Source: Melitaea cinxia (lineage: Eukaryota; Arthropoda; Insecta; Lepidoptera; Nymphalidae). From it: 64,000 nucleotides of DNA. The stretch covers positions 2,772,001 to 2,836,000 of the forward strand of contig NC_059415.1 of assembly GCF_905220565.1 (NCBI RefSeq). Direction: 5' to 3'. A model generated the notes under the pieces. The model saw only the letters and a program-made list of their open reading frames with translations. It did not search any database and had not been told where the DNA came from. The translations under genes and the position numbers were made by a program. Of this stretch, positions 49,463 to 56,285 are shown piece by piece (position 1 is the stretch's first letter; every line of letters begins with the position of its first letter).

Positions 49463-52400
49463 TTCAGCCTAATAGCAGTCCACTGCTGGACATAGGCCTC
49501 CACAAGTTCGCGCCCAAAATGCTTGAGCTCATGTGTGTTGCCCATAGTCACCACGCTGGTCAGGCGGGTTGGTGACCGCAGGGCTGGCTTTGTCGCACCG
49601 AAGACGCTGCTGCCCGTCTTCAGCCTGTGTCTTTCAAAGCCAGCGGTTAGATGGTTATGCCGAGAGAGGGGGTGGCTTTATTCTTTGGTGCCGTAGCCAC
49701 ACACACAGCATATTACATTTAAGAAAAAGAAAAAACAATATAATCACTAGCTGACCCCGCAAACGTTGTTTTGCCATATATGTTATTAACCCCATTAATC
49801 CCCCACCCCTTATAACTTAGGGGTATGAAAAATAGATGTTGGCTGATTCTCTGATCTGATGAATCGGTTCAACCGTTTCGGAGGAGTGTGTTAACTAACA
49901 TTTTGACACGAGAATTTTATATATAAGATATAAAAATGTTAATTTTAAACTTAAATAGAAAACACGAATACTTGTGACCAAATCGCTTATGGTTTATTTC
50001 TTCTATTCCGATATATCTTACTTAATTAAATGTTTTTATTACAGATCTTATGAGGGGTTCATCTCTGCCAGCGACGTCACCTGCTAAAAGTATTTGAAGT
50101 TATATTTTTTGTAAATTTTTAAGTACACAATTAAAATTTTAGGAAATTGACTGCCTAATAAAGTAGTTATAAATGTAATATCAAGGCAAAGGTCACATCT
50201 TATACTTATATTAATTGAATAAGTTGAACTTGAGCCGCCAAGCTCTTTAATGCGTATTTAATCGACTTCGACTACGTTCATGACGTTCTCTCATATTATT
50301 ACTTGTCGACGTTAAATAAATTAAAACCAAAAATAAAATAGTTTTTTGAAGAGCATCGAAGTATTTAGAGTTGCTTTATGTCTAGTTTTGATGAATATCT
50401 TCAAACTGAAGCCAGGTTCTTTTTATTTTTATTTTTTCTACAGGTCCATCCATGTCAGAAACCTCAACAGCTCCAACAACCTCGACCTCGACAGTTCCAG
50501 ATTTCCTATATGCAGAGCTACCTGAAGAGCTATCTGAAGAGTTACCTGAAGAGTTACCTGAAGAGCTACCTGCAGAGCTACCTGAAGAGCTACCTGAAGA
50601 GCTACCTGAAGAGCTACCTGAAGAGCTACCTGCAAAGATAGCTGAAGAGCCACCTAAAAAGCTAGCTGAAGAGTCACCTAAAAAGCTAGCTGAAGAGCCA
50701 TCTAAAAAGCTAGCTGAAGAGCTACCTGAAGAGCCAGCTGAAGAACCCGCTCCAGATCCAGCGACAGCTGAAATTATACCAAATGAAGAGACTATTATAG
50801 AAATTGCTCTCAATAACAAAACCCTCGGAATAGACATACTCGGTGGCAGCGATACGCTTATTAAAGTATGTTCATATCACCCACGTACAATGAAGAATGT
50901 TATTTTATTCATTTTAATTGTACAATAGTTAGATTCTTAGTAAAGTTTGAAACAAATTTCAATTTTATTGCTAACTTAAAATAATATACGTTAAGGCCAT
51001 GTTTCACTGGTTGTTGATAAAAAAATAATAACTGCGTATAAGTTACGAATAGACTTTCAAACCAAGACATAAAATAGACCAGTAGGACCTGTTTCACTTA
51101 AGATTACTTATATTTAATTAATGCAATTTTTTGGTTCACAAGTAGGGAACAGAAATATCCTACAATTTTTATCTTTTTGATACCGTGATGTCACATAGCT
51201 ATGAGCGACCGGTAAAACAGGCCCTAAGTTAATTATTATTGTTGAATTTTCTTTTTCTTATAAATACTATTTTTTTACACTTACAAATACTTCAATGATT
51301 GTACAGGGTCCAGCAGCTGTGATATTGGAAGTATATAAAGAAGGCGCGGCAGGCCAAGACGGTAGATTAAAAGTGGGCGATCAGATCAGAGAATGCAATG
51401 GTATAGTTATCCACGAAAACATGGTGAATGAGAGGATTTGTCTATCGCTGAAAATGACCGCGGAAAACGGAAGGGTGATGCTTTCTTATACTTTCTTCAC
51501 AAACGTGGACTACTTTTTTTATATAAAATTCTTTAAATGTGTAACGCATTATCTTCTACTAGGCGATTTTATTTTGTGATAATTTCACAGGCCCACAAAA
51601 ATGTGCTATGTACCTTTGACCAGACCCACCTAGAGTTTTCTATTTCGATCTGAGCTGAATCGGAAGTTGAGGTCCGTTTAGTTCGTACACCCCCTAATTT
51701 CGAGTAAACTCCAAAAAAAAAAACAGCCAAAGATGTCTAAAAATCGGAAAATCAGTATTTAATTTTTTTAACTACAGTTACCTTTGTTTACTTTATTTTT
51801 CACTGGTGACCATGAGCTTGAAACCCGCTCACGACAAACATTTGTATTGGCCATAAAGATGTTTGTTGTGGTCTGGGGGTTTGTACTTGTGTATTGTGAG
51901 TGTTTCCGGACCCCAGCACAGAAATCCTACTATGCGGGCCGTTTTTAATTATTAACTAGCCCAAGTATCTTTCTTATGTATTTCAATGCGTTGAACCCAA
52001 ATCTGAAGTTAGTTTGGTTTTAGTTTAATAAATTGGCAAGGAAGTCTGCAGTTATTCTTTATAAGAAACTGCTGAAGCATAAAATTATACGAACAATATC
52101 TGTCTCAAAAACACGTCTTTCATAAAATGACGTTAGTTCGTTAACTGACTAGCAAACACACACTAGTCTAACTGGTAATTTTTAATGTAAATGCTTTTTT
52201 CGAATAAATTGCAGATTACGATGACGGTCTACCGACCTGACCCGCTACAGTATGAAGAAATCGAAGCAGAATTAAAAAAGAAGGCTGGAAAACCGTTTGG
52301 AATTAGCTGCAGAGCACCACTACGGGGCCCTGGAGTTTACCTCAGTGAATTGGTATGTAATTATGTATTTACAAAAGTATTCTATAATATGGCTAACCCT

Positions 52401-53178
52401 AATAAAATTCGGAGGTAGTTTGCTCAAAACAGCAAAAAGTTACAGAACTTAAGCTCTAATGCAGACGCCTAAAATTGTTGCATTAAAGGATATGTTTTAG
52501 AAAAAGGTTGAAAGCATTTTAAACTCTTTTAGTAGTTATTTTTTGTACTTGTAGTGCATACTATTGTATAATTGAGTAGGAAACATATTAGTCGCGCTTA
52601 AGTAGGAAATAAGTTAATAAATTGTGACGACCAACGATGCACGTGTCAAATTTTGTAGTTACTAAAATAAAATGTTTTTTTTTTAATGTTTACTAAGTTT
52701 GATTAAGTATATCAGCGAAGTGAGAGGACGTGTGCGCATGTTATTTTGTGTATGTTTGTGTAAGTTTATGTGTGTGAATGTGTGTGTATATTTTTGTGTC
52801 TAATGCATAGCTGATTGTACAAGTTTTAACAGTAATGCATAAGTTTTACGTTAGCGAGTTTAAGTGCAGGTGAGATTTTTCGTATTCTGAGGCAAGCTCA
52901 AAAAATAGTTAAGAAATGTTTTTTACTAATTTTCCTATTACACATAATATTGTCTATTATTATAGATGCCAGGAACTTCAGCAGAAAAAAAGGGGAAGTT
53001 ACAAAAAGGAGACTTCTTAGTTAAAGTTAACAATATAGATGTATCCAATATAAGTCCTGTAGAAGTTGCCACTGTCTTAAAACTGTGTGACAATAAGGCC
53101 ACCATTAAAGTTAAAAGATTTAAAATAATCCCGTGGGAAATCCCCGCTGAAAAGATGCCAAAGAAACTTACGATTTAA
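38391..53178 (+). CDS. Gene 2: two-PDZ protein with an array of ten Ser/Pro/Lys mini-exons
   Basis: Fifteen exons give one open frame of 488 residues plus TAA: 38391-38394, 38996-39052, 40174-40239, 41027-41080, 42237-42296, 43301-43348, 44225-44278, 44957-44992, 45312-45371, 47248-47289, 50045-50089, 50444-50865, 51307-51474, 52215-52352 and 52966-53178. Residues 1 to about 175 are a low-complexity Ser/Pro/Lys/Arg linker. Roughly 195-290 is a Glu-rich repeat with Lys-containing units. The rest is two coupled PDZ domains homologous to PDZ-b and PDZ-c of gene 1, including the loops TLGIDILGG and KPFGIS. No signal peptide or membrane segment is seen, so the protein is probably cytoplasmic or nuclear. 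It lacks PDZ-a and has its own promoter, so it is a partial tandem duplicate. Whether all mini-exons enter one mRNA is not visible from sequence. Confidence 0.85.
38512..38964. mobile_element. RTE-type LINE 3' fragment with 5' inversion (twin priming)
   Basis: 38524 to about 38711 encodes on the minus strand YGAETWTLTKGPVHKFKVAQ through IRERTKV. From about 38712 to 38947 the plus strand encodes the next part of the same protein, including RRPPARWTDDLRKIAGVGWM and the end YVQQWTAIG. Direct repeats gcatctaaagga at 38512-38523 and 38953-38964 are target-site duplications. It lies in intron 1 of gene 2. Confidence 0.85.
38996..39052 (+). CDS. Gene 2 mini-exon 2
   Basis: 57 bases, phase 1-1, acceptor atttcag, donor AGAC/gtatgt. 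It encodes DVDESQDPGTSQHQRSPIR, ending S-P-I-R. It starts 31 bases after the duplicated target site of an RTE insertion. Retaining the intron would add R-M and a stop at once. Confidence 0.75.
39475..39893 (-). repeat. Family F repeat in gene 2 intron
   Basis: Inverted partner of 26296-26712, ending ccccctccttttttttaagt. Confidence 0.75.
40174..40239 (+). CDS. Gene 2 mini-exon 3
   Basis: 66 bases, phase 1-1, acceptor ttctttag, donor AGGC/gtatgt. It encodes VGNSPGPSTPEPQDQD then MSPSR. It is the longest of the array and ends S-P-S-R. Confidence 0.75.
40428..40770 (-). repeat. tRNA-derived SINE (family E) in gene 2 intron
   Basis: The reverse strand carries a B-box-like gtcgtgggtttgattcccgc near the end; the body has the tataggcctctttccccatg block. 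Confidence 0.75.
41027..41080 (+). CDS. Gene 2 mini-exon 4
   Basis: 54 bases, phase 1-1, acceptor gtttcag, donor AAAC/gtatgt. It encodes TKKEPSRPKAPKISPSK. The stretch PSRP-x-x-P-K followed by SP-x-K matches the gene 1 mini-exon closely. Confidence 0.78.
41938..42095 (+). repeat. LINE tail in gene 2 intron
   Basis: gggtcgtctggaagagattg with an aaataaataaata end. Confidence 0.55.
42237..42296 (+). CDS. Gene 2 mini-exon 5
   Basis: 60 bases, phase 1-1, acceptor tttttcag, donor AGAT/gtatgt. It encodes TKSGLVRPPTPKKALSPTR, ending S-P-T-R. Confidence 0.77.
42675..42785 (-). repeat. tRNA-like element in gene 2 intron
   Basis: Same core on the minus strand, with a damaged B box (gggttccaacccgcg). 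Confidence 0.6.
43301..43348 (+). CDS. Gene 2 mini-exon 6
   Basis: 48 bases, phase 1-1, acceptor attgcag, donor AAAC/gtaagt. It encodes SSRPTSPKAEGSPSK with two S-P-x-K-like sites. Confidence 0.78.
43390..43560 (+). repeat. Family J SINE in gene 2 intron
   Basis: Diverged copy with gatgtttatcgtcgtctggg. The small frame here is not a gene. Confidence 0.6.
43690..43862 (+). repeat. Family B repeat in gene 2 intron
   Basis: Copy with an internal deletion after gcaacccgacag. Confidence 0.7.
43945..44110 (-). repeat. tRNA-like element in gene 2 intron
   Basis: The minus strand has atagcttaattggctagagc (A box), an anticodon-like arm with loop acggtca, and the B box gggttcgaaccccgc. Position 33 is C rather than T and the acceptor arms do not pair well, so I call it tRNA-derived, not a tRNA gene. 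Confidence 0.6.
44225..44278 (+). CDS. Gene 2 mini-exon 7
   Basis: 54 bases, phase 1-1, acceptor tcttgcag, donor AAGC/gtatgt. It encodes VKSKSQPSSPIGTSPTK, ending S-P-T-K. Confidence 0.77.
44565..44900 (-). repeat. tRNA-derived SINE (family E) in gene 2 intron
   Basis: Same structure as 40428-40770, ending 57 bases before mini-exon 8. Frames within it are not genes. Confidence 0.75.
44957..44992 (+). CDS. Gene 2 mini-exon 8
   Basis: 36 bases, phase 1-1, acceptor atttgcag, donor AAAT/gtatgt. It encodes SSRTPSHSPKK, the shortest unit, ending in S-P-K-K. Confidence 0.72.
45312..45371 (+). CDS. Gene 2 mini-exon 9, with tandem donors
   Basis: 60 bases, phase 1-1, acceptor attgcag. It encodes SRTASRPSPKITVSPSKSP. 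Two donors 12 bases apart are both in phase 1: CCAA/gtaaat after 45359 and CCAA/gtatgt after 45371. The later one matches the other exons. Use of the earlier one would remove four residues. Confidence 0.73.
46026..46305 (+). repeat. Family B repeat in gene 2 intron
   Basis: The best-preserved copy, ending in a poly(A)-like run near 46318, as expected for a retroposed tail. Confidence 0.8.
46438..46655 (+). repeat. Family B repeat, diverged
   Basis: Older copy with many changes, directly behind the fresher one. Confidence 0.55.
47038..47222 (+). repeat. Family B repeat, 5'-truncated
   Basis: It ends about 25 bases before mini-exon 10 of gene 2. Confidence 0.7.
47248..47289 (+). CDS. Gene 2 mini-exon 10
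   Basis: 42 bases, phase 1-1, acceptor atttctag, donor AAAT/gtaagt. It encodes SPQSPQLGQSSVK. It is the only unit without S-P-x-K/R at its end (SSVK). A SINE-like repeat ends just before its acceptor. Confidence 0.68.
47579..48868 (-). mobile_element. mariner element, 1290 bases
   Basis: Perfect 22-base inverted repeats at 47586-47607 and 48840-48861 (ttcaataagtcccgagac inside), with the outermost seven bases diverged, and TA on both sides. It sits inside a family A repeat whose uninterrupted copy is at 59800-60122. Confidence 0.9.
47643..48688 (-). pseudogene. mariner transposase, broken
   Basis: Catalyses cut-and-paste transposition at TA. The catalytic part (48410-47643, 255 codons) keeps the D,D34D triad: MDETW, HQDNAPCH and SPDLAPSDYWLF. 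The N-terminal helix-turn-helix part starts at ATG 48688-48686 but has an in-frame TAA after LIKCYAG (about 48590) and a frameshift near 48420, where REIAE runs into a stop. It is thus a dead copy with a largely intact catalytic domain. Confidence 0.88.
49430..49712 (+). repeat. Trinucleotide run plus deleted family C copy
   Basis: About nine tandem cat/atc triplets (49433-49461) lead straight into a family C element lacking its middle-right part. The reverse-strand poly-Met frame is this run. Confidence 0.75.
49747..49930 (+). repeat. Relative of the 10.4 kb repeat
   Basis: Shares the ctagctgacccc start and gtttcggaggagtgtg block. Confidence 0.65.
50045..50089 (+). CDS. Gene 2 mini-exon 11
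   Basis: 45 bases, phase 1-1, acceptor attacag, donor AAAA/gtattt. It encodes LMRGSSLPATSPAK, ending S-P-A-K as in the gene 1 mini-exon. Confidence 0.7.
50444..50865 (+). CDS. Gene 2 exon 12: Thr/Ser head, acidic repeat, PDZ-b start
   Basis: 422 bases, phase 1 in and 0 out, acceptor ctacag, donor AAA/gtatgt. It encodes a Ser/Thr-rich head, about nine E-E-L-P units on a 12-base period (50515-50640), then about three 24-base units of the type KLAEE-x-x-K (50646-50717). It ends with EEPAPDPATAEIIPNEE and the PDZ-b loop TLGIDILGGSD. The last part aligns with gene 1 exon 29224-29348, so the repeat grew inside a pre-existing exon. Other frames over the repeat are open only because of its periodicity. 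Confidence 0.85.
50515..50720 (+). repeat. Coding minisatellite in gene 2 exon 12
   Basis: Tandem gagctacctgaa-type 12-mers run from 50515 to about 50640, passing into 24-base units built on aagctagctgaagag. The repeats are in frame and absent from the gene 1 counterpart. Confidence 0.9.
51307..51474 (+). CDS. Gene 2 exon 13: PDZ-b core
   Basis: Fifty-six codons, phase 0-0, acceptor tgtacag, donor AGG/gtgatg (less usual than its neighbours). It encodes GPAAVILEVYKEGAAGQDG, then RLKVGDQIRECNGIVI and the second helix. It is two codons longer than the gene 1 exon at the donor end. Confidence 0.9.
51800..51945 (+). repeat. Family J SINE in gene 2 intron
   Basis: Contains cccgctcacgacaaacattt and gtgtttccggacccc. 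Confidence 0.65.
52215..52352 (+). CDS. Gene 2 exon 14: PDZ-b end and PDZ-c start
   Basis: Forty-six codons, the same length as the gene 1 counterpart, phase 0-0, acceptor attgcag, donor TTG/gtatgt. It encodes MTVYRPDPLQYEEIEAEL, then KPFGISCRAP. The PDZ-c loop reads PFGI where gene 1 has PLGL. Confidence 0.92.
52966..53178 (+). CDS. Gene 2 last exon: PDZ-c core and extended tail
   Basis: Seventy codons plus TAA, acceptor attatag. It encodes MPGTSAEKKGKLQKGDFLV, VNNIDVSNISPVEVATVLK and the end strand IKVKRFKI. It then runs 13 residues beyond the gene 1 stop, ending in basic PKKLTI. The terminal L-T-I fits a hydrophobic-x-hydrophobic (class II) PDZ-ligand pattern, which may be coincidence. 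Confidence 0.92.
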   Translation: MPGTSAEKKGKLQKGDFLVKVNNIDVSNISPVEVATVLKLCDNKATIKVKRFKIIPWEIPAEKMPKKLTI

Positions 53179-53240
53179 ATTGAATTGCAAGAAATGGTTA
53201 GAAAATAGGCTTGTTGAAAGGTTAACGTGAAGATTTTTTA

Positions 53241-53246
53241 AATAAA
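53241..53246 (+). terminator. Gene 2 poly(A) signal AATAAA
   Basis: AATAAA lies 63 bases after the gene 2 stop codon, matching the position of the signal in gene 1. Confidence 0.75.
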
Positions 53247-53335
53247 GGGATTTATAATTTACATCGGCTGTTTAATTTGATTAACCTTAATGACTTTTAT
53301 GCAGAATTTATATTTTATTAATTTTTTTTACATCA

Positions 53336-53720
53336 CTTCAGCCTTTTGCAGTCCACTGCTGGACATAGGCCTCCCAAAGTTCACACCAAACGTCCCGATT
53401 TCACCGATCCTTATCCAGCCACCACTGGCCCACACTGCGTTTGCTAACACGTGGTCTCTACTTCAGGACACGTCTACTCCAGTAGCCATCGGTCTTGCAA
53501 CACAGGTGATCAGCCCACTGCCACTTCAACTTGCTAATATGGGCTATGTCGGTTACTTTTGTTCTTTTGCGGATAGTGTCATTTCTGACCCTATCTTTAA
53601 GAGAGACCCCAAACATAGTCACGTTCCATTGCACGTTGAGCGACTTTAAACTTGTGGACTAGTCCCCTCGTCACTGTCCACGTCTCGGTACCGTATGTTA
53701 AAACAGACAAGACGCATTGC
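53336..53720 (-). mobile_element. RTE-type LINE 3' fragment, not inverted
   Basis: The same protein end as at 38.5 kb, all on the minus strand, from the ctgctggacataggcctccc end to the region of YGAETW-type sequence. Stops and shifts break it. Confidence 0.75.
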
Positions 53721-53929
53721 TTGAAGATATTTGTCATCAAGCTTTATTTTACATACTTTGTAGGAATATAATAGCTTCTAAAATGATCAATAAACAAACT
53801 CCGTATACTAACTCTGAATTTACGGTTATATGCTATATTATTTCCTCTCAAAAAGCCAGTCAGGTAAATATAAGTGGTAAGGACAAAATAAATTACTTGA
53901 TCAAGTAAGGAAGTTCTTGTTCTACGATA

Positions 53930-54180
53930 TTTTTTTATACAACTAGGTCAGCAACAAGCGTATGATTATATTATCGTAGCTTATAGATGTTTGATGATTG
54001 ATAGATTATCGTAGCTTATAGATGCTTCCAACACCAAAATCATTGCAAGCGCATGGCCGATCCTACCCCCCAATCCCCAGGAGCTCTAGTCACCTTACTC
54101 ATAACAGGAAAAAAACACTGCTTAAAAGCAGTATTATTTAGCTTTGATCTTCTATAAGGTCGAGGTGCTTCTCCGGTCTG
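53930..54180 (-). repeat. Family B repeat with small internal duplication
   Basis: Reverse copy; the segment atcgtagcttatagatg occurs twice (about 53973 and 54008). Confidence 0.7.
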
Positions 54181-54244
54181 ATATAAAGTTATAATAAAAG
54201 CTTGGAGTGAGAAAATAAAGGATAAGAAATAATTATTTTTAACG

Positions 54245-54320
54245 ACATGTTGGCGCAGTGGTTACAGCATCTGACTGATGCGTCAGTCAGTTGCTGTGCG
54301 GTCATAAATTTGAATCTGCC
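54245..54320 (+). repeat. tRNA-like SINE fragment
   Basis: tgttggcgcagtggttacag followed by a degraded B box (aaatttgaatctgcc). Confidence 0.5.
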
Positions 54321-55262
54321 ATTAAACTATAAGGAGTTAAATGAAGATAAAAAACGACAAAAACATATTTTTTATGATTATTTATTAACCTAACTGATAA
54401 TTACGTAATATTAATAATGTAACCTATTTGTATGTTATATTAACAAACAGATCAACGTATTCAATATCACAATACATTTTTAAAATACTGGTATCAGTAA
54501 CACATTCACTGGTTGAAAAACTTATTTTCACTGAGTATATACTATAAACAATTATTAAGACGCATACAAAGTGTTCAAAATTCAAAAAATAAAGAGCATC
54601 TTTTTAAGTCTTGCAATAAATAATCTGCATACAAAAATTTAAAACACATAAACACAATAATAGTTATCTCTTTCCTTCATTTACCTTTTCCTATTTTTTG
54701 AATTGAAACGACGAAACTTGTCACATTGTCCACTTTGTCAACATCTATAAACTGAGCTATTATTTTCAAATTTAACAATTATTGTATACAGCATATTTTT
54801 CGTAAGTAGTATTAGTAGTCGTCTTAAGTCAAATAACGTATGATGGTCACCTTATATTTTAGTTATTCATTAATTTGTGACTAGAGATTAACATTAAAAT
54901 CGTTCAGATATTAAGTACATTATTACAGTATTAAGGTACATGAGTTGAGCAATAGAAAAACTGAATTTCGTAAAGATTTACATTTGACTTTTATTTTGTT
55001 ACATCAGTGAGTTTTATAAATGTAAATTTTGTCCAATCATCAAGTCTTGTCTTTTTTCTTCAAAAATAAATAAGTAAAGTCAGTCGCCTTAAGCATATGA
55101 AAAATTTGTTAACAAGTAAAAGGTTATTTAAAGATTCTGTCTACGTATAGTTAACACTTAAGTATCTTATTACCTATCATTGGTTTAAAGTCGACAAACA
55201 ATACAATAAGGTATATTTACACTTCCACTAACTTAATTGTATCCTTCTTCCACCAAATCAAT
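54321..55262. other. 3' untranslated or intergenic DNA of gene 3
   Basis: AT-rich; no other gene between gene 2 and gene 3. Confidence 0.5.
54990..54995 (-). terminator. Possible gene 3 poly(A) signal
   Basis: The minus strand reads AATAAA about 268 bases after the gene 3 stop codon. In AT-rich DNA this can be chance. Confidence 0.35.
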
Positions 55263-56285
55263 TCATAATCTCTCTTCCGAACTTTTTCTAATAACCAAAG
55301 GCTTTAGTCTGCTTCTGAATCTAACTAAACGTTTGCTAACTTTTCCAGTTGAAGTTGGATTTCTTAGATCGGGCATTGATTTACTTTCATGAACGGGCGC
55401 ATGTTCTGTTGGTTTTGTTACAGTACCATAATATCTGGGCATACTGAAGTCGTTCGTTTGAAACATAATAGTTGATTTTTGTTTGATACTTTGCAAGCTG
55501 GTTTCTCCCTTATATTCTGTTAAAGACGGACTATCAGCAAAGAATCTTGGTAAATTATTACTTTTGATAATGGGAGTGTCAGGGAGAGAACTTAGTTTTA
55601 GTTCACTATCTGCTAAAGAAGGTACTCCAACCGTAGATTTACTCTTCGTTAGTGGAGGCCTCTCAGGCACCAAATGTGCTGGTATGTTTAAGAAGGAAGC
55701 GCTTCTATGTGGTACTCTTGCTAAAACTTTGTTGATTTTGTTTGGGTCTAAGTATTTTAGGCTCTCTACCCTGTTGAGACTCGGTCTTGCTAATTTGCCC
55801 ATGCTATCCGTTCTGTCTAAAGTTTTCGAACTACTTGTTCGTAAAATACCCTTAACACTTTCAACTCTTGGTAGTGAAAGTGAAGAAGGTATTGTAACAA
55901 CATGTGATATCGGATCATATTCATAGACAGGATGTTGTAATGTAATCTTACGTTCGTTTTTAATTGTTACCGTACTCGGTTTTATTACGTCTTGCTTCTT
56001 AACAGATACATTCATCACTAATCCCTCTTCAGTATTTGGAGTTTTATTGTCTTCTTCTTCTTCTTCTATTTTAAACATATCGTGATTTGCAAGAAGTTCA
56101 TCTTTAAACATGATTTCAAAATCAGTAACTGGAGAGTCCACTTCATCTTCGAAGTAAACTTTAGTTCTGTTGGGTTTGTCAGATAAGTAATCTGGTTCAG
56201 ACTTCGTTTCAAATTCATCTACAGATTCATCGCTATCTTTCTTCAACTCGTGTTCATCTCTAAATATCAAAGATTTGGAGAAAAC
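55263..56285 (-). CDS. Gene 3 last exon
   Basis: 340 codons plus TGA, acceptor tattggcag. It begins VFSKSLIFRDEHELKKD. The middle is acidic with five consecutive Glu. The C-terminal half repeats kinase-like motifs: LPRVESVK, LDRTDSMG, LNRVESLK, PHRSASFL, LTKSKSTV and ESKSMPDL. The tail VRFRSRLKPLVIRKSSEERL is basic with a class III-like [D/E]-x-hydrophobic end. The + strand frame at 55483-55926 is its shadow. Confidence 0.85.
   Translation of the reverse strand, partial: VFSKSLIFRDEHELKKDSDESVDEFETKSEPDYLSDKPNRTKVYFEDEVDSPVTDFEIMFKDELLANHDMFKIEEEEEDNKTPNTEEGLVMNVSVKKQDVIKPSTVTIKNERKITLQHPVYEYDPISHVVTIPSSLSLPRVESVKGILRTSSSKTLDRTDSMGKLARPSLNRVESLKYLDPNKINKVLARVPHRSASFLNIPAHLVPERPPLTKSKSTVGVPSLADSELKLSSLPDTPIIKSNNLPRFFADSPSLTEYKGETSLQSIKQKSTIMFQTNDFSMPRYYGTVTKPTEHAPVHESKSMPDLRNPTSTGKVSKRLVRFRSRLKPLVIRKSSEERL

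Noticed and set aside
50515..50720. CRISPR-like regular repeat spacing
   Set aside because: Period of 12-24 bases, coding and without spacers, in a eukaryotic gene.
50382..50837. 151-codon minus-strand frame of Ser/Gly repeats and two other open frames over the same stretch
   Set aside because: They are shadows of the 12-base coding repeat of gene 2 exon 12, whose plus-strand frame alone joins neighbouring exons and the PDZ domain.
55483..55926. 147-codon plus-strand frame
   Set aside because: Antisense of the gene 3 last exon; the minus strand has splice support and a coherent composition.
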